A stretch of DNA of 64,000 nt from Rhodococcus jostii NBRC 16295 (lineage in GTDB: Bacteria > Actinomycetota > Actinomycetes > Mycobacteriales > Mycobacteriaceae): positions 1 to 64,000 of the forward strand of contig NZ_BCWY01000027.1 of the NCBI RefSeq assembly GCF_001894825.1. The letters are read 5' to 3'. The position numbers and the translations under genes were made by a program. Shown piece after piece: positions 42,301 through 50,060 of this stretch; within the stretch, counting starts at the first letter, position 1, and the number at the start of each line of letters is the position of its first letter. Below the pieces are notes generated by a model. It did no database searches and was not told the origin of the DNA. It saw only the letters and a list, made by a program, of their open reading frames with translations.

Positions 42301-45005
42301 TCCGCGGTGTCGCCGACCGGTTCGTGCGGATCCTGGGTGCCGTCACCGAGAATCCCGACCTGCCGATCGGCGACCTCCCCCTTCTCGACGAGTCGGAGAT
42401 GCGGAACCTGGTGCCGGCCCGGGGTGGACCGGACGTGCGCCCGCAGCTGTGGCCCGACCTGCTGACGGCTGCGGCCGCGCTCGATCCCGACTCCGTGGCC
42501 CTGTCGTACGAGGACCGGCGGATCAGTTACCGCGAACTCGACGAGTGGTCGAACCGGCTGGCCCGGGTCCTGCGGGGCCGTGGGGTGGGGCCGGAGACGT
42601 TCGTGGCGCTCGGGATGCCCCGCTCGATCGAGGCCGTGGTCTCGATCTGGGCGGTCACCAAGGCAGGCGCGGCCTTCGTGCCCATCGATCCCACCTACCC
42701 GCGCGAGCGTATCGACTACATGCTCACCGATTGCCGGGCCCCGCTCGGCCTCACCGTGCGAGACCGCCGGAATCATCTGCCCGACACGGTTCCGTGGCTG
42801 GTGCTGGGTGACGGCGACTTCGCCGAGCAGGTGGCAGGGGTGTCCTCGGCACCGGTCGCCGACGAGGACCGGACGAGCCGGTTGTCGCTCGCGCACCCGG
42901 CGTACCTCATCTACACGTCGGGCTCGACCGGAAAACCGAAGGGGGTGGTCGTCACCCACGGGGGCATGGCCAACTTCACCGCGGAAACGCACGAGCGGTT
43001 CGAGGTCACGCACGAGTCCCGGGTGTCGCATCTCGCGTCCCCGAGTTTCGATGCCTCGGTGTTCGAACTGATGATGGCGTTCAGCGCGTCGGCGCGGGTC
43101 GTGATCGTTCCACCCGGCATCGTCGGTGGCAGCGAGCTGGCGGACCTGTTCCGGTGCGAGCAGGTCACCCATGCGACCATCACGCCGACGGCCCTGGCGG
43201 CCCTCGACAACGACGGCCACGATTCGCTCCGTGTCCTCGATCTGGTGGGGGAGGCGTGCCCGCCGGAGGTGGTCGCGCAATGGGCTCCGGGGCGGAGCCT
43301 GCACAGCGGGTACGGGCCCACGGAGACCACCGTCCAGGCGAGTGTCAGTGCCGCCATGCGTCCCGGGGAGGGCGTGAACATCGGGTCGCCGGCGTTGGGA
43401 TTTTCGTTCCTGGTCCTCGACGGGCGACTGCAGCCCGTTCCGGCCGGGGTGCCCGGCGAGCTGTACATCGCCGGGCCGGGTATGGCACGCGGGTACCACA
43501 ACCGGACGTCGCTCACCTCGGAACGATTCGTGGCCTGCCCCGTCGGGGAGCCGGGACGCCGGATGTACCGGACCGGCGACGTGGTCCGGTGGCGGCAGGC
43601 GCGCGGAGCGGCGGGGAATGCCGAACGCAGCACCCTGGAGTATCTGGGCCGCAGTGACTTCCAGGTCAAGGTACGTGGTTTCCGGATCGAACTCGGGGAG
43701 ATCGACGCCGTGCTCGCCCGCCATCCTGCGGTCGCCTTCGCTGCCACCGTCGGTCACACCGGCCCGTCCGGCGACACCGTGCTCGCGTCGTACGTGCGGG
43801 TACTGGACGGACAGGACGTGGACCCTGCGGAACTGCGCGCGTACGCGTCCGAGCGCCTGCCCGCGCACACGGTGCCGTCCGCGGTGGTCGTGCTCGACGA
43901 GATTCCGATGACCCCGGTGGGCAAGCTCGACCGGAAGGCGTTGCCCGCCCCGGAGTTCGGCTCGACGGCAGCGGCGTTCCGGGCGCCGGCCACGGAGACC
44001 GAGCGCATCGTCGTGGACGCGTTCGCGGAGGTGCTCGGGGTGGACCGGGTGGGCACCGCGGACAGCTTCTTCGACCTCGGCGGAAACTCCCTCCTCGCCA
44101 CCCGGATCGTCAGTGCCCTGCAGGCCGCACTGGACCGGAAGGTCCCGCTGCAGTGGATGTTCCTCGACCCCACCCCGGCGGGCATCGCGCACCGTCTCGA
44201 CATTCCGGCCCGCAGTGCCGACGTGGAAGAGGCACTCGCCGTGGTGATCCCGCTGCGCGCACAGGGCAGCGGCAGGCCTCTGTTCTGCGTCCATCCCGGG
44301 ATCGGGCTGTCCTGGGGTTACGCCGGGCTCGTGCAGCATCTGCCTCCCGACCGGCCCGTGTACGGGCTGCAACTGCCCACGATCAGCGGTGACGGCGAAT
44401 ACCGGTCCATCGAGCAGTTGGCCCACCGCTACGTCGAGGAGATGAAGGCCATCGCGCCCGACGGCCCGTACGATCTGCTCGGGTGGTCGCTCGGTGGGGT
44501 GCTCGCCCACGCCATGGCCGTCGAACTGCAGTACGGCGGCGACGAGGTGGCGACGCTCGCGGTCATGGACAGCTATCCCGACGACGGCGACGACGTGCCG
44601 CCCGGCGAACTCGACCCGCGGGACCTGCTGCGCGGGCTGGGACTCGAGATCGACGAGACCGATCAGTTGAGCTACGACCAGGCGGCACGGTTGATCGACG
44701 AGTCGTTCGGGGCCGAGACCGGAGTGCGCGGGCGAGACCTCGAACGGATCGCGGTGGGATACGAGAACTCCCGGCGGATCGGGCACCAGTTCGTACCTCA
44801 GGTCTACGACGGCGACCTGCTGATCTTCCCCGCCGCGCACGACGGGGACGGCACCCGTGCGCGGTCGGCGCAGGAGTGGCGGCCCCTCGTCACCGGCCGC
44901 ATCGACGAGCACGCCGTGGACTGCGGGCACAACGACATGATCGAGCCGGAGTCCCTCGCCGTCATCGGGCCGGTGCTGTCGCGCGTGCTCACCGAACGAC
45001 CGTGA
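18330..45005 (+). CDS. Seven-module nonribosomal peptide synthetase with terminal thioesterase
   Basis: The 8891-aa protein starts at GTG, five bases after a GGGGAGGAA ribosome binding site. Domains: EntF-like C1 18-450 (HHVALDG from residue 148), orphan C-terminal lobe of a C domain 455-700, A1 705-1200, T1 (Ser1244), C2, A2 1762-2255, T2 (Ser2308), C3, A3 2828-3320, T3 (Ser3366), E3 3418-3880, C4, A4 4362-4855, T4 (Ser4906), C5, A5 5428-5930, T5 (Ser5977), E5 6030-6485, C6, A6 6980-7470, T6 (Ser7519), C7, A7 8038-8545, T7 (Ser8587), TE 8630-8891 (GWSLGG, Ser8720). Hand-read codes: DASFVGAVM, DVWHFSLVD (Ser), DALFVGAVV, DVWHFSLVD (Ser), DFWNIGMVH (Thr), DGFFVGAIM, DAFTDVGVQ. Predicted heptapeptide: X-Ser-D-X-Ser-D-allo-Thr-X-X, possibly N-acylated because the chain opens with a C domain. 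The last five modules parallel those of the NRPS just upstream. Product and export route are unknown. Confidence 0.97.
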   Translation: MKPVDTRKPATPTNDAAPFPLSAAQRATWFAQQLDPAVPISVAHYVELHGDLDVDLLRRETVATGREFQSPYLRVVEVDGRPMQYVDESIDIPVTFVDLRDADDPIAAAHDWMDRDYRTPLDLGADRLVETSVLCVGEAHYLWYSRIHHVALDGYGAMTLINRIAHRYSASVAGREPDRSRAASLRELYDVDTRYRSSDRFAADREYWAARIEAAEGSTLAEKTAPAVARSTLESASLSEAALTGLQNSDSKATATAAATIIAAFACYLSRATAKDTVLVQVPMSGRTTSLLRNSGGMTVNVAPLSISVDEGGTVAELVSRVQRELMGALRHQRCSLDDIRRDLRPSRGAGLDGPMVNVMLFHQEVQLGSLTGDYHIVTSGPVDDLLVNVYPSGSPAGLFVDFRANPNRYEDAVLRRHHQEFVELLQEFIAADPQAGLATLHPSTARKGQRLRREARQIAYWKARLAGLPELLTLPSDRARPAVRSLRADRVDVPIGADTHRGVVALAREHGTTPFHVLHAALTVLLSRLAGTSDVPIGTPAAVDEGRNTVVLRSRVQPGMSFTDLVGRVREAHDEAFEHREVPFERVVRALEVGESPAYAPIVQVLFEHRGGAEPSGIGRFDLQVTAEENFDADDVPSGITATLEFAADLFDHHTVLTLGERFRRILETATIDPGIVIGDIDILSARERATLVPVRGVPGSAGRTLPELFAAAVVVDPDGVALSYRGVDVTYRELDERSNQLARVLAARGIGPEDTVALGLTRSIESVLSMLAVAKAGAAFLPVDPSYPAERIEHMLGDSGSVVGVTVSDSRSRLPDSVPWLVLDDEEFRTLCAAQTASAMTDADRARPLHLENPAYLIYTSGSTGRPKGVVVTHSGLDDFAAEQHSRSGATQASRILHFSTPSFDASVSEYLHVFAAAATMVIVPSTVYGGAELFALLEAERVTHGFVTTAALGSVEPTGLSAFRDVVCGGEACPPELVTRWAPGRRLRNAYGPTEATVMSNISEPMSSAGAITVGGPLRGFHEVVLDARLTPVPVGVAGELYISGDALARGYHGKPGLTAERFVADPFGGPGERMYRTGDLVRWRADRTLEYVGRSDFQVKVRGFRIEPGEIDTVLQSHPHVRTAVTIPRAAPSGDTLLVSYVLPAAGRRLATAEVLRHVGGQLPPHMVPSAIVVLDEMPMTPAGKIDRRALPAPEFLSTADEFRAPSNPVQRAVARVYADVLGVERIGLGDSFFDLGGNSLAATRVVARVNAALGVALTVRTLFEVPTVEALAEWVARADARGADRPNLVAQERPERIPLSLAQQRLWFINQFDTSSPAYNIPMVVRLSGTLDIEALRAAVGDVLERHESLRTVYPASTDGPHQVIVPPEQVIPDLAPRTVGGEEALHAQITALTARGFDVSAEVPLRGAVLRTGPDEHVLMLVVHHISADGASLAPLAHDLTVAYAARVRAQAPDWLPLPVQYADYSLWQRAVLGSDRDPASIMSAQLVFWKTALSGLPDVMDLPLDQPRPAERSLRGGTVPFSVPADVHRDLLLLARRHDATMFMVMHAALAVLAARLSASTDIAIGTPIAGRGEEALDDLVGMLVNTLVLRTTVEPAATFAQVLSRAREADLAAFGHTEVPFESVVDAVAPSRSSAYSPLFQVMLEFQNTVPAQVELPGLTVETVEVDTAVCKFDLQVTLAEHYDESGTAAGISGGFTFASDVFDRATVVGFGQRFVRILEAVAGEVGSAVGDVEVLGPGERSLVVEAWNATGRGVPRATLVELFDAQVVRTPDAPAVVFEGVVLSYGEFDVRVNRLARFLIGAGVGPESLVGVAVRRSLDLLVGMYAVVKAGGAYVPIDPDQPAERVGYVVATADPVLVLTTSGDRVALPADVAVVELDGLDVSGFSGESVRDGERLGRLRVENSAYVMFTSGSTGRPKGVAVPHVGIVNRLVWMQGEYGLGSVDVVLQKTPVAFDVSVWELFWPLQVGARLVIARPDGHRDPRYLADTIVEYAVTAVHFVPSMLAVFTAEPAAAECTSLRWVFASGEALPAPTAARMRALVPGARVHNLYGPTEASVDVTFHEVTDADVTSVPIGAPVWNTQALVLDARLRPVPVGVAGELYLGGVQLARGYQGRPDLTAERFVANPFGAGRLYRTGDRVRWLPGGQLEYLGRTDFQVKLRGQRIELGEIEAVLSRREDIAQAVVVLRGDGATGDYLAAYAVPVGGAVVDERAVLATAAASLPGFMVPATVTVLRELPVNANGKLDRKALPEPDFGAAAVGFVAPRTPIEQIVAAVCADLLGLPRVGAADNFFALGGNSLIATRLVARINAAVGDRIGLRDVFDAPTVAGLAARAESQEGRESRPPLKPREGTAEVPVSPAQQRMWFVNQFDTSSSAYNVAFVLRLEGRLDVRALQAAVADVIERHEAVRTVFPLTEDGPRQVILPATRAVPDLHPIDVSGEAELRERSLRVLSEGFDVTEQVPLRAKLFTLDEDVHVLAVVVHHIAADGFSMAPLARDVMTAYGSRANGNAPDWAPLPVQYGDYALWQREWLGSESDDESTVSRQLAYWTVTLSDLPDVLELPADRSRPAVRTLRGGRVDFVIDPEIHAGVVRMARQHNSTVFMTVHAALAIMLARLSGSDDIAVGTPIAGRGERELDDVVGMFVNTLVLRTRVDGGATFSEFLGSVREADLGAFTHAEVPFERVVEVLSPSRSTAHSPLFQVMLEFQDIERPTLELPDLRVRRVDVDIDTTNFDLQLTVSENTDVDGNPAGITAALGYATDLFDEETAAGFATRLQRILAAVTADPGASVGDIDLLGARERAELVPVPGGAAVGPRTLPDLLADAAARNPDAVAVVSEGREVRYGELDRRSNQLAHMLIERGIGPESVVALCVPRSMESVLAVWGVAKSGAAFLPVDPHHPAARIEYMLTDSDAVSGVTTSAACAALPEVVPWLVLDQPEVDDRLSAYPTSPVTDDERISPVRVDNPAYLIYTSGSTGRPKGVVTTHRGLSNFVTQERETFGTTADSRTLHFASPSFDASVLELLLAIGAAATMVLAPPSVYGGAELADLLAAERITHCFVTPVALASVDPTGLTGLECVVTGGEACSPDLIARWAPGRRMFNAYGPTEATVVASVSAALVPAAPVTIGRPTLGFAEVVLDSRLQPVPAGVAGELYLAGPALARGYHRRFPLTAERFVADPFGPAGSRMYRTGDRARWMPDGQLEYLGRTDSQVKIRGFRIELGEVESALLTHDDVAQAVASVWNEDGGGDRLIGYLVPEPGAAVDSRTVLDFVGGRLASYMVPAALVVLDALPMTVHGKLHRAALPAPDFAAALPETRPPRTETEALLARLFADVLGLDAVGATADFFTLGGDSIMSIQLVARAKAAGVILSPRDVFDHRTVAGLAEAARFDDGTIALDELPGGGVGPLPLTPVARWLVERSGGRLDRFSQALLLAAPAGLTHEVLLGAVEAVLDRHDMLRARLAADRDGHWGLDVLPTASVPAEVLVRRVPVDTVDGDGFAALAATELDAAADHLDPAAGRVVHVVWFDVPGDVGRLLVVVHHLVVDGVSWRILVADLASACSRLAAGTAPALPAVGTSMRRWAHGVADAVQDRTSELALWETVLDGPDPLIGSRPLDPAVDVDATVGTVTVDVSAEVTGALLTTLPEAFHGRVGDGLLTAVALALIAWRREQGVSVSDAVVTLEGHGREEQVVAGADLSRTVGWFTTLYPVRMDLTGVDVDDALAGGRAAGQAVKAVKEQLLAIPDHGIGFGMLRYLDDQTSASLRRFRSPQVSFNYLGRVTTTGGTDDWHPVQGSGQLGGTRNPDMPVASAIDINAVVDDSPEGPRLRASFTFPRGVLHDAEVASFAAVWRRALGALATHTSLPEAGGLTPSDIPLMPASQQQIERWEERFPALQDVWSLSPLQSGLLFHASLAAESMDVYTAQLRIDLEGAVDAPRLRAAAAGLLARHPNLRTAFVYDDGVPAQLVVDTVEVPWREVDLTIDRPATETELGRLLDEDRSARFDLARPPLLRLTLFRTAAEHFVLSITNHHIILDGWSMPLLVRELLLRYAADGEPADLPEPPVYRTYLEWVALQDTDASVRAWERALDGVEEPTLVAPQASAALHGVPHNIDVALPAPVLDALAVMADRTGVTLNTVIQAAWGVLLSRLLSRDDVVFGATVSGRPPELAGVENMLGLFINTLPVRVRVDPDESFAGLLVRLQHEQASLLDHHHLGLGEIQSGVGVGNLFDTLSVFESYPIDSTGLDENTDILGMRVTGLDARDATHYPLTLLSILEPRLRLSLRYQPGVFDRGAVTAFADRLVRILEAVAGEVDIAVGDVEVLGPGERSLVVEAWNATGRGVPRATLVELFDAQVVRTPDAPAVVFEGVVLSYGEFDVRVNRLARFLIGAGVGPESLVGVAVRRSLDLLVGMYAVVKAGGAYVPIDPDQPAERVGYVVATADPVLVLTTSGDRVALPADVAVVELDGLDVSGFSGEPVRDGERLGRLRVENSAYVMFTSGSTGRPKGVAVPHAGIVNRLVWMQGEYGLGSVDVVLQKTPVAFDVSVWELFWPLQVGARLVIARPDGHRDPGYLEQVIREESVTTVHFVPSMLEVFLTGATMAGCGSLRRVFASGEALPPATVARLHRAGGAELHNLYGPTEASVDVTFYETGPDDGGADRTSVPIGAPVWNTQALVLDARLRPVPVGVAGELYLGGVQLARGYQGRPDLTAERFVANPFGAGRLYRTGDRVRWLPGGQLEYLGRTDFQVKLRGQRIELGEIEAVLSRREDVAQAVVVLRGDGATGDYLAGYVVPVGGAVVYERAVLATAAASLPGFMVPATVTVLRELPVNANGKLDRKRLPKPDFGTTTVGYRAPATPAEEAVATAFAAVLGVDRVGADDSFFALGGDSLSATRAVGRIDSALDTNLGVAALFDAPVVSELAARIDSTVMTSSDSPVLEARLRPDRVPLSLAQQRMWFVNQFDTSSPAYNLPVALQLDGALDLAALRAALGDVLERHESLRTVFPGSPDGPCQVIVDSALATPCLDPVPVADADLRDTLAQFFGAGFDVVEELPLRVRLLRLDAGRHVLALVVHHIAADGFSMTPLARDVMLAYTARAHQQAPGWAPLPVQYADYSLWQREVLGAEEQPGSVISGQLDYWTRALAGIPEVLPLPLDRPRPLQRSFHGAVVTVDIAPDAHQALIDLARQSNSTLFMAVHAAWAVLLERVSGSDDVVVGTPIAGRGHAALDDVVGMFVNTLVLRTPVAAGSSFADVLTAVRSVDLGAFEHADIPFERLVDELAPERSTAHTSLFQVLLEFQTATRTHLELPGLAARSLDVDLDVAKFDLQLSVAERIDEDGMPAGISAGFRYATDVLDRESVAGLAERFVRVVEAVTADPAVPVGDIDILHEAERELVLTSVHRPGVDIAPMSLADLFDRAVEARGDAVAVRCEDSSVTYRELDEQANRLARLLVARGVGPEALVAVGMARSIDLVVALLAVMKSGAGYLPVDVASPTERLTFLLDDARPSCVLTTTADARAVDFADVPVIVVDGPETRDAVQRFSSRPMTDEDRRLPLHPDSVAYVIYTSGSTGRPKGVQVSHRNVVTLLANTQALFGFGPDDVWTMFHSAAFDFSVWEMWGALAHGGRLVLVDYFTARSPEKFLELLRDERVTVVNQTPTAFSQLAEADRLAGGPGLSLRYVIFGGEALEFGQLARWYARRGDTVPVLVNMYGITETTVHVSHLPIDRGLVQEESASVIGRGLPGLRVHVLDRRLHPVPPGVVGEVYVSGAQVSRGYLGRPALTSARFVADPSAPGSRMYRSGDLGRWNGHGQLEYLGRNDFQVQVKGYRIELGEVESALLACEGVAQSVVTAIGDRLVAYVVPETGAAIDAATITDTAAARLASHMVPAAVVVLGELPLTGNGKLDRKALPAPDFGQRVTVSRGPVTAAERILADLFAEVLGLDAVGVDDSFFTLGGDSIMSIQLVTRAKAAGVLISPRDVFERRTVSGLAEIAGSGDGTVVLEELPGGGVGEIPLTPIVRWMLGRGGDFRRYSQSALFTVPATLDEETLAAALQAVLDRHDLLRARLYRTSGTDEGWSMEVPAEGSVRAAAILRRGRAEEVGAELDAALDRLDPESGVMMQAVWLDAGERPGRVLITVHHLAIDGVSWRILIPDLAMACAQVQSGATPTPAPAGTSMRRWAHVLVDAAREPHRTAELELWRGMLNAPDPLLGSRRVAASDTADTTADIEARVPAPLTDMLLTTLPQAFHGSVGDALSTALTMALIRWRQRREIDLPEALVSLEGHGREEQVVPGADLARTIGWFTTIFPVRLDLFGVDLDDAFAGGPAAGAAIKTVKEQLLAVPDHGIGFGLLRYLNSETATVLEPLPSPQVSFNYLGRMGRTAAASSDGWVPVDEPGLREISTAGMPVASVVDVNAMTVDSGAGPELHSTWTYPPGVLTHEDAQELAGLWIQALAALGTHAESGGGGFTPSDFDLVALRQEAIESLEYVCPDLTDVWPLSPLQSGMLFHAELADESVDAYLVQVSLDLVGAVDARRLRRAVDALPARHANLRTAFLHDADGHAVQVVRERVEIPWREVDLTALDSGAQSSEVERLLAEDRVRPFDMASAPLIRFMLIATAPNRYRLVSTNHHILLDGWSMPLLVKELLTLYASDADPSSLPRVRGYRDYLAWMQKRDHRASREVWARVLAGVEGPTLLAGASGATGNVTGASGATGNVTGASGATGNVIAREWVFDLDEEGTSRLREVARARGLTLNTLVQVSWGIVLGTLTGRDDVVFGATVSGRPPELAGIETMIGLFINTLPVRIRLRPAETVGALLDRVQSEQAALLDHHYLGLAEIPGAAGVFDTLTVFESYPVDRAGLSTATDVAGLRVDGVDARDAAHYPLSLVASVDARLHLKFEYLPDVFDEDTVADIAGRVLAVLDACTVPDQPVAALSLLTDRERAELAPVRGRPGGSTRTLPQILGEAAALDPHAIALSYEGDNVSYGDLDERSNRLARALVTRGAGPETFVAIGIPRSLDSMLAVWAVAKTGAAFVPIDPNYPSERITHMLGDSGVTLGVTTTEHRDRLPGAAHWLALDEPDFASECAQQSVAPVTDADRTGPVTLDTAAYVVYTSGSTGLPKGVVVTHHGLDNFALDQLERFGATTQSRTLHFSTPSFDGSVFEYLQAFGAGATMVIAPPTVFGGDELARLLADRKVTHAFITTAALASLDPTGLVHLTDLVFGGEACPPELVARWAPGRRLYNAYGPTETTIMSNISEPMVAGAPITIGGPIRGVTELVLDSRLQPVPVGVPGELYLAGPGLARGYHRRPGLTAERFVADPFRPGERMYRTGDIVRWTAGHSIEYVGRTDFQVKIRGFRIELGEIDAALMSEPNVRFAATITHRGPTGDVQLASYVVAASGRALDTADLTRHLADRLPPHMVPSSITLLERIPLTAVGKLDRAALPEPDVHSGTGEYRPPVGLIEEAVADVFAEVLGRERVGADAGFFEIGGNSLSATRVMARLRVLLGTGTGVRDLFESPTVTGLAARIEHAAAEPSGRPVLAARTRPEDIPLSFAQQRMWFVNQFDTASAAYNIPIVVRLSGELDVNALNSAITDVVVRHESLRTVFPVRGAGPVQQILPAEDAAPSLAAVTVGDEHRLREELARLVSAGFDVAERLPLRVGLFALTATEHVLAVVVHHISADGFSMVPLVRDVMTAYGARVRGGPPEWAPLPVQYADYTVWQREVLGSDDDPGSLLGTQLAYWSTALAGVPDLLELPTDRDRPSQQSFRGARIHFSVDGDLHRRIRELSRRLRATEFMTVHAALAVVLARLGSTDDVVIGTPIAGRGEPALDDLVGMFVGSLALRTQVDAAASFTDLAAHCRDVDLGAFGHADVPFERVVEAVGPTRSTAYSPIVQVSLEFQNNERPVLTLPGLEVRGVDPELGVVKMDLEFLLAEEFDANGEPSGMTGAVDFATDLFDPDTVRGVADRFVRILGAVTENPDLPIGDLPLLDESEMRNLVPARGGPDVRPQLWPDLLTAAAALDPDSVALSYEDRRISYRELDEWSNRLARVLRGRGVGPETFVALGMPRSIEAVVSIWAVTKAGAAFVPIDPTYPRERIDYMLTDCRAPLGLTVRDRRNHLPDTVPWLVLGDGDFAEQVAGVSSAPVADEDRTSRLSLAHPAYLIYTSGSTGKPKGVVVTHGGMANFTAETHERFEVTHESRVSHLASPSFDASVFELMMAFSASARVVIVPPGIVGGSELADLFRCEQVTHATITPTALAALDNDGHDSLRVLDLVGEACPPEVVAQWAPGRSLHSGYGPTETTVQASVSAAMRPGEGVNIGSPALGFSFLVLDGRLQPVPAGVPGELYIAGPGMARGYHNRTSLTSERFVACPVGEPGRRMYRTGDVVRWRQARGAAGNAERSTLEYLGRSDFQVKVRGFRIELGEIDAVLARHPAVAFAATVGHTGPSGDTVLASYVRVLDGQDVDPAELRAYASERLPAHTVPSAVVVLDEIPMTPVGKLDRKALPAPEFGSTAAAFRAPATETERIVVDAFAEVLGVDRVGTADSFFDLGGNSLLATRIVSALQAALDRKVPLQWMFLDPTPAGIAHRLDIPARSADVEEALAVVIPLRAQGSGRPLFCVHPGIGLSWGYAGLVQHLPPDRPVYGLQLPTISGDGEYRSIEQLAHRYVEEMKAIAPDGPYDLLGWSLGGVLAHAMAVELQYGGDEVATLAVMDSYPDDGDDVPPGELDPRDLLRGLGLEIDETDQLSYDQAARLIDESFGAETGVRGRDLERIAVGYENSRRIGHQFVPQVYDGDLLIFPAAHDGDGTRARSAQEWRPLVTGRIDEHAVDCGHNDMIEPESLAVIGPVLSRVLTERP
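19690..20430 (+). other. Orphan C-terminal lobe of a condensation domain inside the NRPS
   Basis: After a full first C domain, which has its own HHxxxDG and C-terminal half, residues 455-700 repeat the second half of an ordinary LCL domain: the [19 protein letters not shown] region, the [20 protein letters not shown] helix, the [12 protein letters not shown] motif and a [13 protein letters not shown] strand. The N-terminal lobe with HHxxxDG is missing. The usual [22 protein letters not shown] stretch is shortened to [14 protein letters not shown]. It should be catalytically dead and may be a remnant or a linker. Confidence 0.8.
23499..25095 (+). repeat. Ser adenylation domain repeat, copy 1 (module 2)
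   Basis: Two tracts, 23499-24301 and 24567-25095, are almost identical to 31284-32086 and 32361-32889 in module 4 of the same gene. Only a handful of base changes are seen in about 1.3 kb. The roughly 265 bases between the tracts are diverged, and the spacing differs by 9 bases (offset 7785, then 7794). Third positions here favour G and T (gtg, ttg, ggg, gat), unlike the C-rich flanks. Both copies read as Ser-specific. Confidence 0.9.
31284..32889 (+). repeat. Ser adenylation domain repeat, copy 2 (module 4)
   Basis: This is the partner of the repeat in module 2 of the same NRPS. Near-identity starts in the end of the preceding C domain and stops just past the NGKLDRK motif of the A domain, so the shared block covers the A domain rather than a whole module. 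The module before this copy ends in an E domain, whereas module 1 does not, so flanking architecture differs while the A domain is the same. This fits gene conversion or subdomain exchange. Confidence 0.9.
38487..38576 (+). repeat. Three tandem 30-bp repeats in the C6 domain
   Basis: Three head-to-tail 30-base units start at 38487, 38517 and 38547, with core GGGGCGAGCGGAGCGACGGG. They encode [10 protein letters not shown] three times (last unit [10 protein letters not shown]), in frame, just before the [11 protein letters not shown] strand of the C domain. The matching C4 domain of the upstream NRPS has an unrelated [12 protein letters not shown] segment at this point. The repeat is in a surface-loop position and probably does not break the fold. 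Confidence 0.92.
43599..43626 (+). repeat. Related GC-rich repeat inserted in the A7 domain
   Basis: The core here differs at only two bases from the unit tripled at 38487 over about 22 bases (GCG-GCGGAGCG-CGGGGAATG). It encodes extra residues [11 protein letters not shown] between the [10 protein letters not shown] and [13 protein letters not shown] motifs. The other A domains in both NRPS genes have only about two residues (such as RDG) at this point, so this looks like a small in-frame insertion. Confidence 0.6.
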
Positions 45006-45011
45006 ACCCGG

Positions 45012-45707
45012 TCAGGCGATGCGGAACTGTGTGAGACCGCGGATCGGCCACTCGCCGTTGACATCCGATGCGTCACGCCCCTGCCGGACGAGGTAGTCGG
45101 CGAAGTCGCGCTGACGTTCGGCATGCCAGTCGGCCTGGTGGGTCATGATGTCGAGGGCCCGCAGATTCGGGTACTCCTGCGCGAGGGTCCGGGCGAGGTG
45201 CGCGGCGGCGACCGCATCGGCCTCGGCCTCGTGGGCGTCCTCCAGCGCGATGCCGTAGTGCGCGCACACCGCGCCCAGCGTTCGCCGGCCCTTCCGGTAC
45301 CTGTCCATCTCGCGGTCGATGACGTACGGGTCGACGACGACGCCGGTGACGAGTTCCGGAAGCCCGAGGCGCAGGCCCTCGGCGTGCATGACGGTCAGGT
45401 CGTACGAGGCGTTGAACGCGACGACGGCGAAGTCCCGGGTCCAGGCGTCGTACAGCGCGTCGCGGATCTCCCCGTACCCGGTGGCGTAGTCCTGGCCGTG
45501 GGCCCGGGCGTACTCCGTGGAGATGCCGTGCACGGCCGACGCGGCCTCCGGGATCGCGACCTGGGGGTCGAGCAGCCAGGTTCGCGACTCGAAGTGGTGA
45601 GCGCCGACGAGGGCGATACACGCGGAGACGATGCGGGCATCGGTGGGGTCGGGCCCCGTCGTCTCGAGATCGAACGCGCAGATCGGTCTGTCCGACCAGC
45701 TGGTCAT
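45012..45707 (-). CDS. DnaQ-like (DEDDh) 3'-5' exonuclease
   Basis: The 231-aa protein shows the DEDDh exonuclease pattern: FDLETTGPD (first D and E), HGIS, FNASYDLTVMHAEG (third acid) and a closing HEAEADAVAAAH with the general-base His and last Asp. It is the size of a stand-alone RNase T/DNA polymerase III epsilon-like domain with no extra helicase or BRCT part. The family trims 3' ends of DNA or RNA; the substrate cannot be told from sequence. The start MTSWSDRP is preceded by GAGAGG about 7 bases upstream. The gene converges on the second NRPS with only six bases between stop codons, and no terminator fits there. Open frame continues further upstream, but that part does not look like protein of this family. 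Confidence 0.88.
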   Translation of the reverse strand: MTSWSDRPICAFDLETTGPDPTDARIVSACIALVGAHHFESRTWLLDPQVAIPEAASAVHGISTEYARAHGQDYATGYGEIRDALYDAWTRDFAVVAFNASYDLTVMHAEGLRLGLPELVTGVVVDPYVIDREMDRYRKGRRTLGAVCAHYGIALEDAHEAEADAVAAAHLARTLAQEYPNLRALDIMTHQADWHAERQRDFADYLVRQGRDASDVNGEWPIRGLTQFRIA

Positions 45708-45894
45708 CGGGGGGCCTCTCGGTGGTGATTCGGTGCGCGCCCAGTATCTGCCGCGGAACGCCTCCGATCCGGGACCGACACGGCCGGGATCCCAGGTTGT
45801 CGCCGCCGGTCGCCGGGGGTATCGTGTCCTGCGGTCTGCAGTTCGCCCAGGTCGCGAATCGCATTTTTCGAGAGAAGAGGAGGTGTGGCATCCG

Positions 45895-45924
45895 ATGAGA
45901 AGCCGACCTCCGAGTACCAACTGA
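45895..45924 (+). CDS. Candidate leader peptide upstream of corA-like gene
   Basis: ATG at 45895 opens MRSRPPSTN and stop, behind AGGAGG at 45878-45883 (11-base spacing). An in-frame GTG at 45883 would give VWHPMRSRPPSTN. The Shine-Dalgarno sequence is far stronger than that of the transporter itself. GGAGGT (45879-45884) can pair with ACCTCC (45906-45911) inside the frame. Salmonella corA and mgtA have short upstream leader ORFs, the mgtA one being proline-rich. A similar role here, with the Pro-Pro pair, is an inference. Confidence 0.4.
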   Translation: MRSRPPSTN

Positions 45925-45968
45925 AACCGTTCCACCGGTAGGTGCACGGTTTCACGGTCCGTGTTCCT

Positions 45969-45995
45969 CAGCGCAGTTCCGCGCTGCCCACTTTT
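45969..45995 (+). terminator. Possible attenuator hairpin before corA-like gene
   Basis: CAGCGC (45969-45974), six-base loop, GCGCTG (45981-45986), then CCCAC and TTTT at 45992-45995, 18 bases before the chosen ATG of the transporter. The stem is short, but a T-run is rare in this GC-rich sequence. Its place after the mini-ORF suggests attenuation. Confidence 0.35.
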
Positions 45996-46013
45996 CCTCG
46001 AAAGCCCCGTGCC

Positions 46014-47144
46014 ATGCCTCAGCTGCGCCCGATCCGTTCCCTCCTGCCCAGCCGCTCCGCCGGTCTGTCCGACACCGACGCCGGTCATGCGGCCCCTCGC
46101 CGTCCCGTCGAACCGACACCGGCCGAGGAAACCGTCGTCAACAGCGCCGTCTACCGCGACGGCCGGAAGACGGCCACGCCGGCCACACTGTCGGAGGCCC
46201 TCGGGAGTCTCCCGGACTCGTCCTCGATGGCGTGGATCGGGATGTACCGGCCGAACGACGCCCAGTTGTACGCGGCGGCAAAGCAATTCGATCTGCACGA
46301 GCTGGCCGTCGAGGACGCGATCGTCGCCCATCAGCGACCCAAGCTCGAGCGGTACGGCAAGACACTGTTCGTGGTCCTGCGCGCCGCGCGGTACTGCGAC
46401 GAGACCGAACGCGTCGAATTCGGTGAGCTGCACGTCTTCTGCGGTCCGACGTTCGTGCTCACCGTCCGGCACAGTGAGTCTCCCGACCTGTCGGCGGTCC
46501 GCAGGCGGATGGAGAGCAATCCGGACCTGCTCCGGCTCGGACCCGAGGCCGTCCTCTACGCCATCCTCGACGCGGTGGTCGACGGGTACGCGCCGGTCGT
46601 CGCCGGGCTGCAGAACGACATCGACGAGATCGAGACAGAGGTGTTCAGCGGAGCGCCGGGCGTGTCGCGGCGCATCTACGAGCTGACCCGTGAGGTCATC
46701 GAATTCCAGAGGGCCACAAGGCCGCTGCTCGGGATGCTGCGGGGGTTGTCGGACGGATTCGAGAAGTACAACACCGACGAGGAACTGCAGCGCTATCTGC
46801 GTGACGTCACCGACCACGCGACCGTCGTCGTCGAGCGCGCGGACGGGTTCCGGCAGTTGCTCGGGAACATCCTGACCGTCAACGCCACCCTGGTGTCGCA
46901 GGAACAGAACGAGGAGATGCGCAACCTGACGCAGGCCAGCTATGCGCAGAACGAGGAGATCAAGAAGGTGTCGGCGTGGGCGGCGATCCTCTTCGCGCCC
47001 ACCCTGATCGGGACCGTCTACGGCATGAACTTCGACCACATGCCCGAACTGCACTGGGCGGGTGGGTATCCGTTCGCCCTGTCGCTGATGATGCTCACCT
47101 GTGCCGGGCTGTACACGATCTTCAAACGCCGGGGCTGGTTGTGA
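46014..47144 (+). CDS. corA: CorA-family magnesium/cobalt transporter
   Basis: The protein has 376 aa from the chosen ATG (MPQLRPIRSLLP). A GTG at 45942 in frame would add 24 residues but overlaps the leader hairpin. Family marks are the soluble N-terminal domain, long acidic helices (residues ~190-300, with NDIDEIETEVF and QEQNEEMRNLTQASYAQNEEIKKVSAWAAI), the first membrane helix ending in the YGMNF signature, and a second C-terminal helix (FALSLMMLTCAGLYTIF) followed by basic KRRGWL. CorA forms a pentameric inner-membrane channel for Mg2+, and sometimes Co2+ or Ni2+; some relatives (ZntB) move Zn2+, so the ion is not certain. The leader upstream hints at regulated expression. It converges on the LppU-like gene across a strong shared terminator. 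Confidence 0.92.
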   Translation: MPQLRPIRSLLPSRSAGLSDTDAGHAAPRRPVEPTPAEETVVNSAVYRDGRKTATPATLSEALGSLPDSSSMAWIGMYRPNDAQLYAAAKQFDLHELAVEDAIVAHQRPKLERYGKTLFVVLRAARYCDETERVEFGELHVFCGPTFVLTVRHSESPDLSAVRRRMESNPDLLRLGPEAVLYAILDAVVDGYAPVVAGLQNDIDEIETEVFSGAPGVSRRIYELTREVIEFQRATRPLLGMLRGLSDGFEKYNTDEELQRYLRDVTDHATVVVERADGFRQLLGNILTVNATLVSQEQNEEMRNLTQASYAQNEEIKKVSAWAAILFAPTLIGTVYGMNFDHMPELHWAGGYPFALSLMMLTCAGLYTIFKRRGWL

Positions 47145-47148
47145 GCGG

Positions 47149-47178
47149 GGCCGGCTGCGGGTGAACCCGCAGCCGGCC
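47149..47178. terminator. Bidirectional terminator between corA-like and LppU-like genes
   Basis: A perfect 14-bp stem, GGCCGGCTGCGGGT at 47149-47162 and its complement at 47165-47178, with a two-base GA centre. It lies four bases past the corA-like stop and 11 bases from the convergent gene's stop, so it can serve both. There is no T-tract on either side. Confidence 0.8.
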
Positions 47179-47189
47179 GGCGCCTGCCG

Positions 47190-47786
47190 TCAGAGTTCGT
47201 CTACACAGACGACGAATTTGCGCTCCGTGTACTCGTACCCGTTGGACGACGTGCCGCACGAGTCCACGGACGTGGCGCCCTGCACGATCTCCGTCACCTT
47301 CACACCGTCGACCGCCGTGGTGTCGCCGCAGTCGATGCGCGCGGGATCCTCGCCGCCGACGTCCATGCACCCGCCGACGACCCAGTCCACGTCGAGGCAG
47401 ATCGCGCCCTGCTCGACGCCGCCGAGGGTTTCGTAATAGTACGAGTCGGCGTCGCTGATGCACTGGCTGTTCTTCGCGGCCTTGGCGATCACCTTGTAGT
47501 TCGAGTCGGCGCTGCCGCACACCGCCTTGTCGATCTCGGCGTCGGTGACGGTGCCGCCGAGCTTCACGCACTCACCGATCGCGACCTCGAAGTCGACGTC
47601 CCCGCCGGCGTCCTCGCCTTCCTGGCCGTCGATCACGGTGGTCGATTCGCTGGACGAGGTGGCCGCGGAGGCCCCCGACTCCGGCACCGCGGTGGGCGTC
47701 GTGTCCGAACCGCACCCTGCGACCAGAAGTGCCGTCGCCGACACCGCGACGACTGCGGTACACACCCGCCGAACTAACCCTGTCAT
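47190..47786 (-). CDS. LppU-like secreted lipoprotein
   Basis: The 198-aa protein starts at MTGLVRRV, six bases after a GGAGGGG ribosome binding site. An n-region with RR, a hydrophobic stretch and the lipobox LVAGC predict lipid attachment at Cys25, followed by a Ser/Thr-rich linker to about residue 60. The exported domain has many cysteines (CVKLGG, VCGSADSNYKV, QCISDAD, CLDVDWVVGGCMDVGG, DCGDTT, SCGTSS, FVVCVDEL), which suggests disulfides. The layout resembles mycobacterial LppU-type lipoproteins, whose function is not established; the match is from memory of the family. It should sit on the outer face of the membrane. Confidence 0.8.
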   Translation of the reverse strand: MTGLVRRVCTAVVAVSATALLVAGCGSDTTPTAVPESGASAATSSSESTTVIDGQEGEDAGGDVDFEVAIGECVKLGGTVTDAEIDKAVCGSADSNYKVIAKAAKNSQCISDADSYYYETLGGVEQGAICLDVDWVVGGCMDVGGEDPARIDCGDTTAVDGVKVTEIVQGATSVDSCGTSSNGYEYTERKFVVCVDEL

Positions 47787-47934
47787 GTCTGACCCCTCCG
47801 TCAGGTGACGGCCCGCCACCCGTTCCTCTGAGATGACCGTTGCCACCTCGACCGTGTCCACCGCAATTGCCGTGTCGCGCATTATTTGATTACATCGCTG
47901 TCCGATTTACCAATCGTGGTGACAGTATGGACGG

Positions 47935-48978
47935 GTGGATCTCCCCGTGATGCCTCCGTTACAGCCGATGCTCGCGAAGGCTGCGTCGTCGGTTCCGGTG
48001 CAACCGGAGTCCGGGCTCGTCTGGTCGTACGAACCGAAATGGGACGGTTTCCGCACCCTCGTGTTCCGCGACGGCGACGAGGTGGTACTCGGCTCCCGTG
48101 GCGGAAAAGATCTGGCCAGGTACTTTCCCGAGCTGGTGCGCGCGGTGCGGGAGGAGCTGCCGGAGCGGTGCGTGGTCGACGGCGAACTCGTCGTCCCCCG
48201 CGACATCGACGGCCGCACCCGGCTGGACTGGGAGTCGTTGTCGGAGCGCATTCATCCCGCGGAGAGCCGCGTGACGATGCTGTCGGAGAAGACTCCGGCC
48301 CAGTTCGTCGCCTTCGATCTGCTCGCCCTGGGCGACCGCGACCTCAGCCGGGAAGACTTCTCCGTCCGCCGCGCACAACTCGTCGACACCATCGGCGGCG
48401 GCCCGAGCTGCCACGTCACGGCGGCCACCGAATCCAGCGACGTCGCCACCGAATGGTTCGAGGCGTTCGAGGGGGCCGGCCTCGACGGGGTGGTGGCGAA
48501 GAAACTGGTGGGCCCGTACCTGCCGAACAAGCGGGAGATGGTGAAGGTGAAGCACGCCCGCACCGCCGACTGCGTCGTCATCGGATACCGGCCGCACAAG
48601 AGTCAACCGGGTATCGGGTCGATGCTGCTCGGCCTCTACGACGGCGACGACATGGCGATGGTCGGCGGCGCGTCGGCGTTCACGGCGGCGCGGCGGATCG
48701 AACTGCTCGCCGAACTCGACGAGCTGCGGGTCGGCGAGGACGTCGTCGCCGACGGGGCACCGACGCGGTGGCAGTCGGGCAACGACCGCACCTGGGTGCC
48801 GTTGCGCCCCGAACGGGTGGTCGAGGTGGCGTACGACCAGATGGAGGGCGCACGATTCCGGCATGCCGCGCGGTTCCTGCGCTGGCGTCCGGACAGGACG
48901 CCCGACGAGTGCACGTTCCAACAATTGGAGGTCCCGGTGCGATACGACCTTGCCGACGTCCTGGCCGGAGGTTCCTAG
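47935..48978 (+). CDS. ligC: ATP-dependent DNA ligase LigC
   Basis: The 347-aa protein carries the nucleotidyltransferase ligase core and the OB-fold. Motif I is EPKWDGFR with adenylated Lys35; then VDGELVV (motif III), FVAFDLLAL (IIIa), GLDGVVAKKL (IV) and VKVKHART (V). The size and the opening LPVMPPLQPMLAKA match mycobacterial LigC, so the GTG start at 47935 is preferred over the ATG five codons later. In mycobacteria LigC works with the neighbouring primase-polymerase in base excision repair and is distinct from the NHEJ ligase LigD. The next gene begins directly after this stop codon, which supports an operon. Confidence 0.93.
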   Translation: MDLPVMPPLQPMLAKAASSVPVQPESGLVWSYEPKWDGFRTLVFRDGDEVVLGSRGGKDLARYFPELVRAVREELPERCVVDGELVVPRDIDGRTRLDWESLSERIHPAESRVTMLSEKTPAQFVAFDLLALGDRDLSREDFSVRRAQLVDTIGGGPSCHVTAATESSDVATEWFEAFEGAGLDGVVAKKLVGPYLPNKREMVKVKHARTADCVVIGYRPHKSQPGIGSMLLGLYDGDDMAMVGGASAFTAARRIELLAELDELRVGEDVVADGAPTRWQSGNDRTWVPLRPERVVEVAYDQMEGARFRHAARFLRWRPDRTPDECTFQQLEVPVRYDLADVLAGGS

Positions 48979-50007
48979 ATGGCGAGTCCCGCCGAAGAAC
49001 TCGACGTCGACGGCGTCGCCGTGCGGCTGTCGAGTCCCGACAAGATCTACTACCCGAAACTCGGCGCCGAGGGCGGCACGAAACGGCACCTGGTGGAGTA
49101 CTACCGCACCGTGGCGCTGAACGGTGCGCTGCTCGGTGCACTGCTCGATCGGCCGACACACCTGCAACGGTTCCCGGACGGGGTCGAGGGTGAGGAGATC
49201 TACCAGAAGCGGGTTCCCGCGAAGCGCCCCGACCACGTCGAGTCGTGTGAGGTCACGTTCCCGTCCGGCCGCACGGCCGACGTGCTCCGGGTGCGCAGCG
49301 CCGCGAACATCGTGTGGGCGGCGAACCTCGGCAACATCACGTTCCACCCGTGGGCGGTGCGGTGCCCCGACGTCGATCACCCCGACGAACTGCGCATCGA
49401 CCTGGACCCGCAGCCGGGCACCGGATTCGACGACGCCCGCGCGGTCGCGCTGGACGTGCTCCAGCCACTATTGGACGAACTCGGACTGGTCGGCTACCCC
49501 AAGACGTCGGGTGGCCGCGGGCTGCACGTGTATCTGCGCATCGAGCCGCGCTGGGATTTCATCGAGGTGCGCCGCGCCGGCATCGCCCTCGCGCGGGAGA
49601 TCGAGCGGCGCAGCGGCGACCGGGCCACCACGTCCTGGTGGAAGGAGGAACGCGGCGAACGCATCTTCCTCGACTTCAACCAGAACGCGCGCGACAAGAC
49701 CATCGCGTCCGCATACTCGGCCCGCAAGACCCCGATCGCGACCGTGTCGACGCCCGTCACGTGGGAGGAACTCGTCGACGTCGACCCCGACGACTTCACC
49801 ATCGCGACCGTGCCCGCCCTGCTCGAGAAGCGTGGCGACCCCATGGCCACCATGGGTGACGTGGTGCAGTCGCTGGACGGGCTGCTGGAGATGGCCGAAC
49901 GCGACGCCGCGAACGGACTCGGCGATCTCCCGTACCCGCCCAATTACCCCAAGATGCCGGGAGAACCCAAGCGGGTACAACCGAGTCGGGACCGAGACCG
50001 CAAATAG
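48979..50007 (+). CDS. Archaeo-eukaryotic primase-type DNA polymerase (Prim-PolC/LigD-Pol like)
   Basis: The 342-aa protein is a stand-alone version of the LigD polymerase domain. Metal-binding Asp141 and Asp143 lie in RIDLDPQPG, with the TSGGRGLHVYL motif (His183) and a later FLDFNQNARDKTIASAYSAR block containing a conserved Asp. The ATG abuts the ligC stop, and GGAGG in the end of ligC serves as ribosome binding site, so translation is probably coupled. Mycobacterial Prim-PolC fills short gaps, prefers ribonucleotides and partners LigC in excision repair; that activity is inferred here from family and neighbour. It lacks nuclease and ligase domains, so it is not a full LigD. Confidence 0.92.
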   Translation: MASPAEELDVDGVAVRLSSPDKIYYPKLGAEGGTKRHLVEYYRTVALNGALLGALLDRPTHLQRFPDGVEGEEIYQKRVPAKRPDHVESCEVTFPSGRTADVLRVRSAANIVWAANLGNITFHPWAVRCPDVDHPDELRIDLDPQPGTGFDDARAVALDVLQPLLDELGLVGYPKTSGGRGLHVYLRIEPRWDFIEVRRAGIALAREIERRSGDRATTSWWKEERGERIFLDFNQNARDKTIASAYSARKTPIATVSTPVTWEELVDVDPDDFTIATVPALLEKRGDPMATMGDVVQSLDGLLEMAERDAANGLGDLPYPPNYPKMPGEPKRVQPSRDRDRK

Positions 50008-50060
50008 CCGGCACTCACGTAGGCTCTGGACGGTCGGGTCGGGAACAATGTGAGGTCGCC

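Larger units (their letters stand above)
45708..46013. other. Divergent intergenic region with corA leader
   Basis: This 306-bp gap separates the minus-strand exonuclease from the plus-strand corA-like gene, so it should hold promoters for both. The exonuclease side shows nothing clear. The corA side holds a nine-codon reading frame behind a very strong Shine-Dalgarno sequence, a possible pairing that masks that sequence, and a hairpin followed by a T-run; these are listed separately. Confidence 0.7.

Noticed and set aside
45708-46013. Known Mg2+ riboswitch (M-box) before the corA-like gene
   Set aside because: No conserved M-box core could be recognised; only a short leader frame and simple hairpins are seen.
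45714-47054. Upstream extension of the exonuclease frame to 680 codons
   Set aside because: The added part runs antisense to the corA-like gene and lacks any domain, while MTSWSDRPICAFDLETTG is a natural start with a ribosome binding site.
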